Assembly: GCA_903912275.1 (NCBI GenBank)
Contig: CAIWGR010000379.1
Coordinates: 1 to 5,477 of the forward strand
Direction: 5' to 3'
DNA length: 5,477 nucleotides
Source: an uncultured delta proteobacterium
GTDB taxonomy: Bacteria > Myxococcota_A > Bradymonadia > REDH01
In this document: positions 4,647 to 5,477 of the stretch, piece after piece
Position numbering within the stretch: position 1 is the stretch's first letter
How the letters are laid out: every line of letters begins with the position of its first letter
Position numbers and translations under genes: made by a program
Notes under the pieces: model-generated
Seen by the model: the letters and a program-made list of their open reading frames with translations, nothing else
The model's database searches: none
What the model was told of the DNA's origin: nothing

Positions 4647-5477
4647 ATGTATGCTCCCCTCGACCGTTTCAAGCTGCTCGGCGGCTCACTCCTCGCGCTC
4701 CTCCTCGCACTCACTGCTGGCTGTGCCTCCGACTCCGCAGATGCGTCCATCGTCAATGACGAAGACGCCCTCGGCTCCGGCGCAGACTTTGTGCGGAACC
4801 CTTCCAGCTTCGTCTCGGCGGAAGGCGCAGCAGGCGACCAGACAACGAACCGGGGGGACACCTCGGCCGACGCCGGCACCGGCGCGCCCACCGACAACGC
4901 TGGTGGTGGGACCACGCGGACGGTGGAGGAGGGCGATATCTACCGCGTCCTCGCCGACCAGAAGATTCTCAACCTCAACAGCTATCGCGGCCTGCAGGTC
5001 ATCGACATCGCGAATCTTGAGGAGCCCACCGTCATCTCCCGCCTGCCCATCACCGGCACCCCGGTCGAGATGTACGTCGTGGGCGACCGCGCCTTCGTGC
5101 TCATGAACAACTGGCGTGGCTACTATGGCAACCGGAGCGACATCCGGGTGGAGACGCAGGAGGGCGGTCTCGTTCTCTCTGTCGATCTGTCTGATCCGCT
5201 CCATCCCGTGGAGCTCGGCCGCGCCTTCGTGCCCGGCTTCATCCAGACGAGCCGGCTGACCCGCGACGGCGATGTCGCCGCGCTCTATGTGGCCGCCAAT
5301 GAGTACGGCAACTTCGCGCAGCCGGACGGAACCGTCCAGTGGGAGAACCGGACGGTCCTCAAGAGCTTCGATGTCAGTGGTGCCGCCATCGTGCCGAAGT
5401 CGGAGCTCAACCTCGGCGGTTATGTCGCTGCACTGCAGGCGACGACCGAGGCCCTGCTCGTGTCGCGCTTCTCTTGG
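4647..5477 (+). CDS. beta-propeller domain lipoprotein, 5' part (runs off window)
   Basis: The first 277 residues are present and the frame is open to the window edge. Residues 1-26 are a lipoprotein signal peptide: a hydrophobic Leu/Ala core and lipobox LTAGC with lipidation at C26. Residues 27-92 are a flexible Asp/Ser/Gly/Thr/Ala-rich linker. From about 93 the sequence resembles secreted proteins with a C-terminal beta-propeller (PF09826-like): EGDIYRVLADQKILNL (95-110), GLQVIDIANLEEPTVISRL (115-133), then GTPVEMYVVGDRAFVLMNN (137-155) and LVLSVDLSDPLHPVELG, which repeats the 'value-then-SDP' blade pattern. Such proteins are cell-surface or periplasmic and have no agreed function. Unlike the three lipoproteins upstream, the residues after the Cys are AS, not acidic, so sorting may differ. 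A sigma-54 promoter lies 31 nt from transcript start to ATG, so the gene is an independent, activator-controlled unit. Confidence 0.88.
   Translation, partial: MYAPLDRFKLLGGSLLALLLALTAGCASDSADASIVNDEDALGSGADFVRNPSSFVSAEGAAGDQTTNRGDTSADAGTGAPTDNAGGGTTRTVEEGDIYRVLADQKILNLNSYRGLQVIDIANLEEPTVISRLPITGTPVEMYVVGDRAFVLMNNWRGYYGNRSDIRVETQEGGLVLSVDLSDPLHPVELGRAFVPGFIQTSRLTRDGDVAALYVAANEYGNFAQPDGTVQWENRTVLKSFDVSGAAIVPKSELNLGGYVAALQATTEALLVSRFSW

Noticed and set aside
4585..5106. Plus-strand open frame of 173 codons overlapping the beta-propeller gene
   Set aside because: It is Ser/Pro/Thr/Arg-rich without signal or domain, starts inside the sigma-54 promoter before the expected transcript start, and is out of frame with the lipoprotein.
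1..5477. tRNA, rRNA, CRISPR array, insertion sequence or attachment site
   Set aside because: No cloverleaf, regular direct repeats, transposase motifs or flanking terminal repeats were seen; the window is almost fully covered by ordinary genes of uniform composition.

Overview
The window is GC-rich DNA with short, often overlapping intergenic spaces, many lipoprotein signal peptides and strong third-position GC bias. This, together with a MbnP/MbnH-type cassette, a secreted beta-propeller lipoprotein and a sigma-54 promoter, suggests a Myxococcota (former deltaproteobacterial) or similar environmental Gram-negative chromosome. The assignment is inferred from gene content and is not proven.

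Layout: (1) 84-1103, minus strand: a complete TerC/Alx-family membrane protein, probably a Mn(II)/metal exporter, with a stem-loop just past its stop. (2) 1104-1294: a divergent intergenic region. (3) 1295-4443, plus strand: a tight four-gene unit in which every junction overlaps. It holds a Fur-family metalloregulator, an MbnP-like Cys-rich lipoprotein ('metallo-mystery pair four-Cys' family), an MbnH-like di-heme MauG-type enzyme with a lipobox, and an unrecognised lipoprotein joined by an ATGA overlap. (4) 4444-4646: an intergenic region with a possible terminator, a perfect 12-bp palindrome, an imperfect inverted repeat and a textbook sigma-54 (-24/-12) promoter. (5) 4647 to the window end: the 5' part of a beta-propeller lipoprotein (PF09826-like) running off the edge.

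How the genes may work together: characterised MbnH enzymes are MauG-like di-heme proteins that use peroxide to oxidise tryptophan in the copper-binding partner MbnP to kynurenine. Here both partners carry lipoprotein signals, so the chemistry would happen on a membrane surface in the cell envelope. The Fur-family gene at the head of the operon, and the terC gene diverging from it, suggest metal-responsive control, though the metal cannot be read from sequence. The third lipoprotein is the most novel element: its translational coupling to mbnH suggests a third component of the pair. The beta-propeller gene is a separate transcription unit with sigma-54-dependent, activator-controlled expression.
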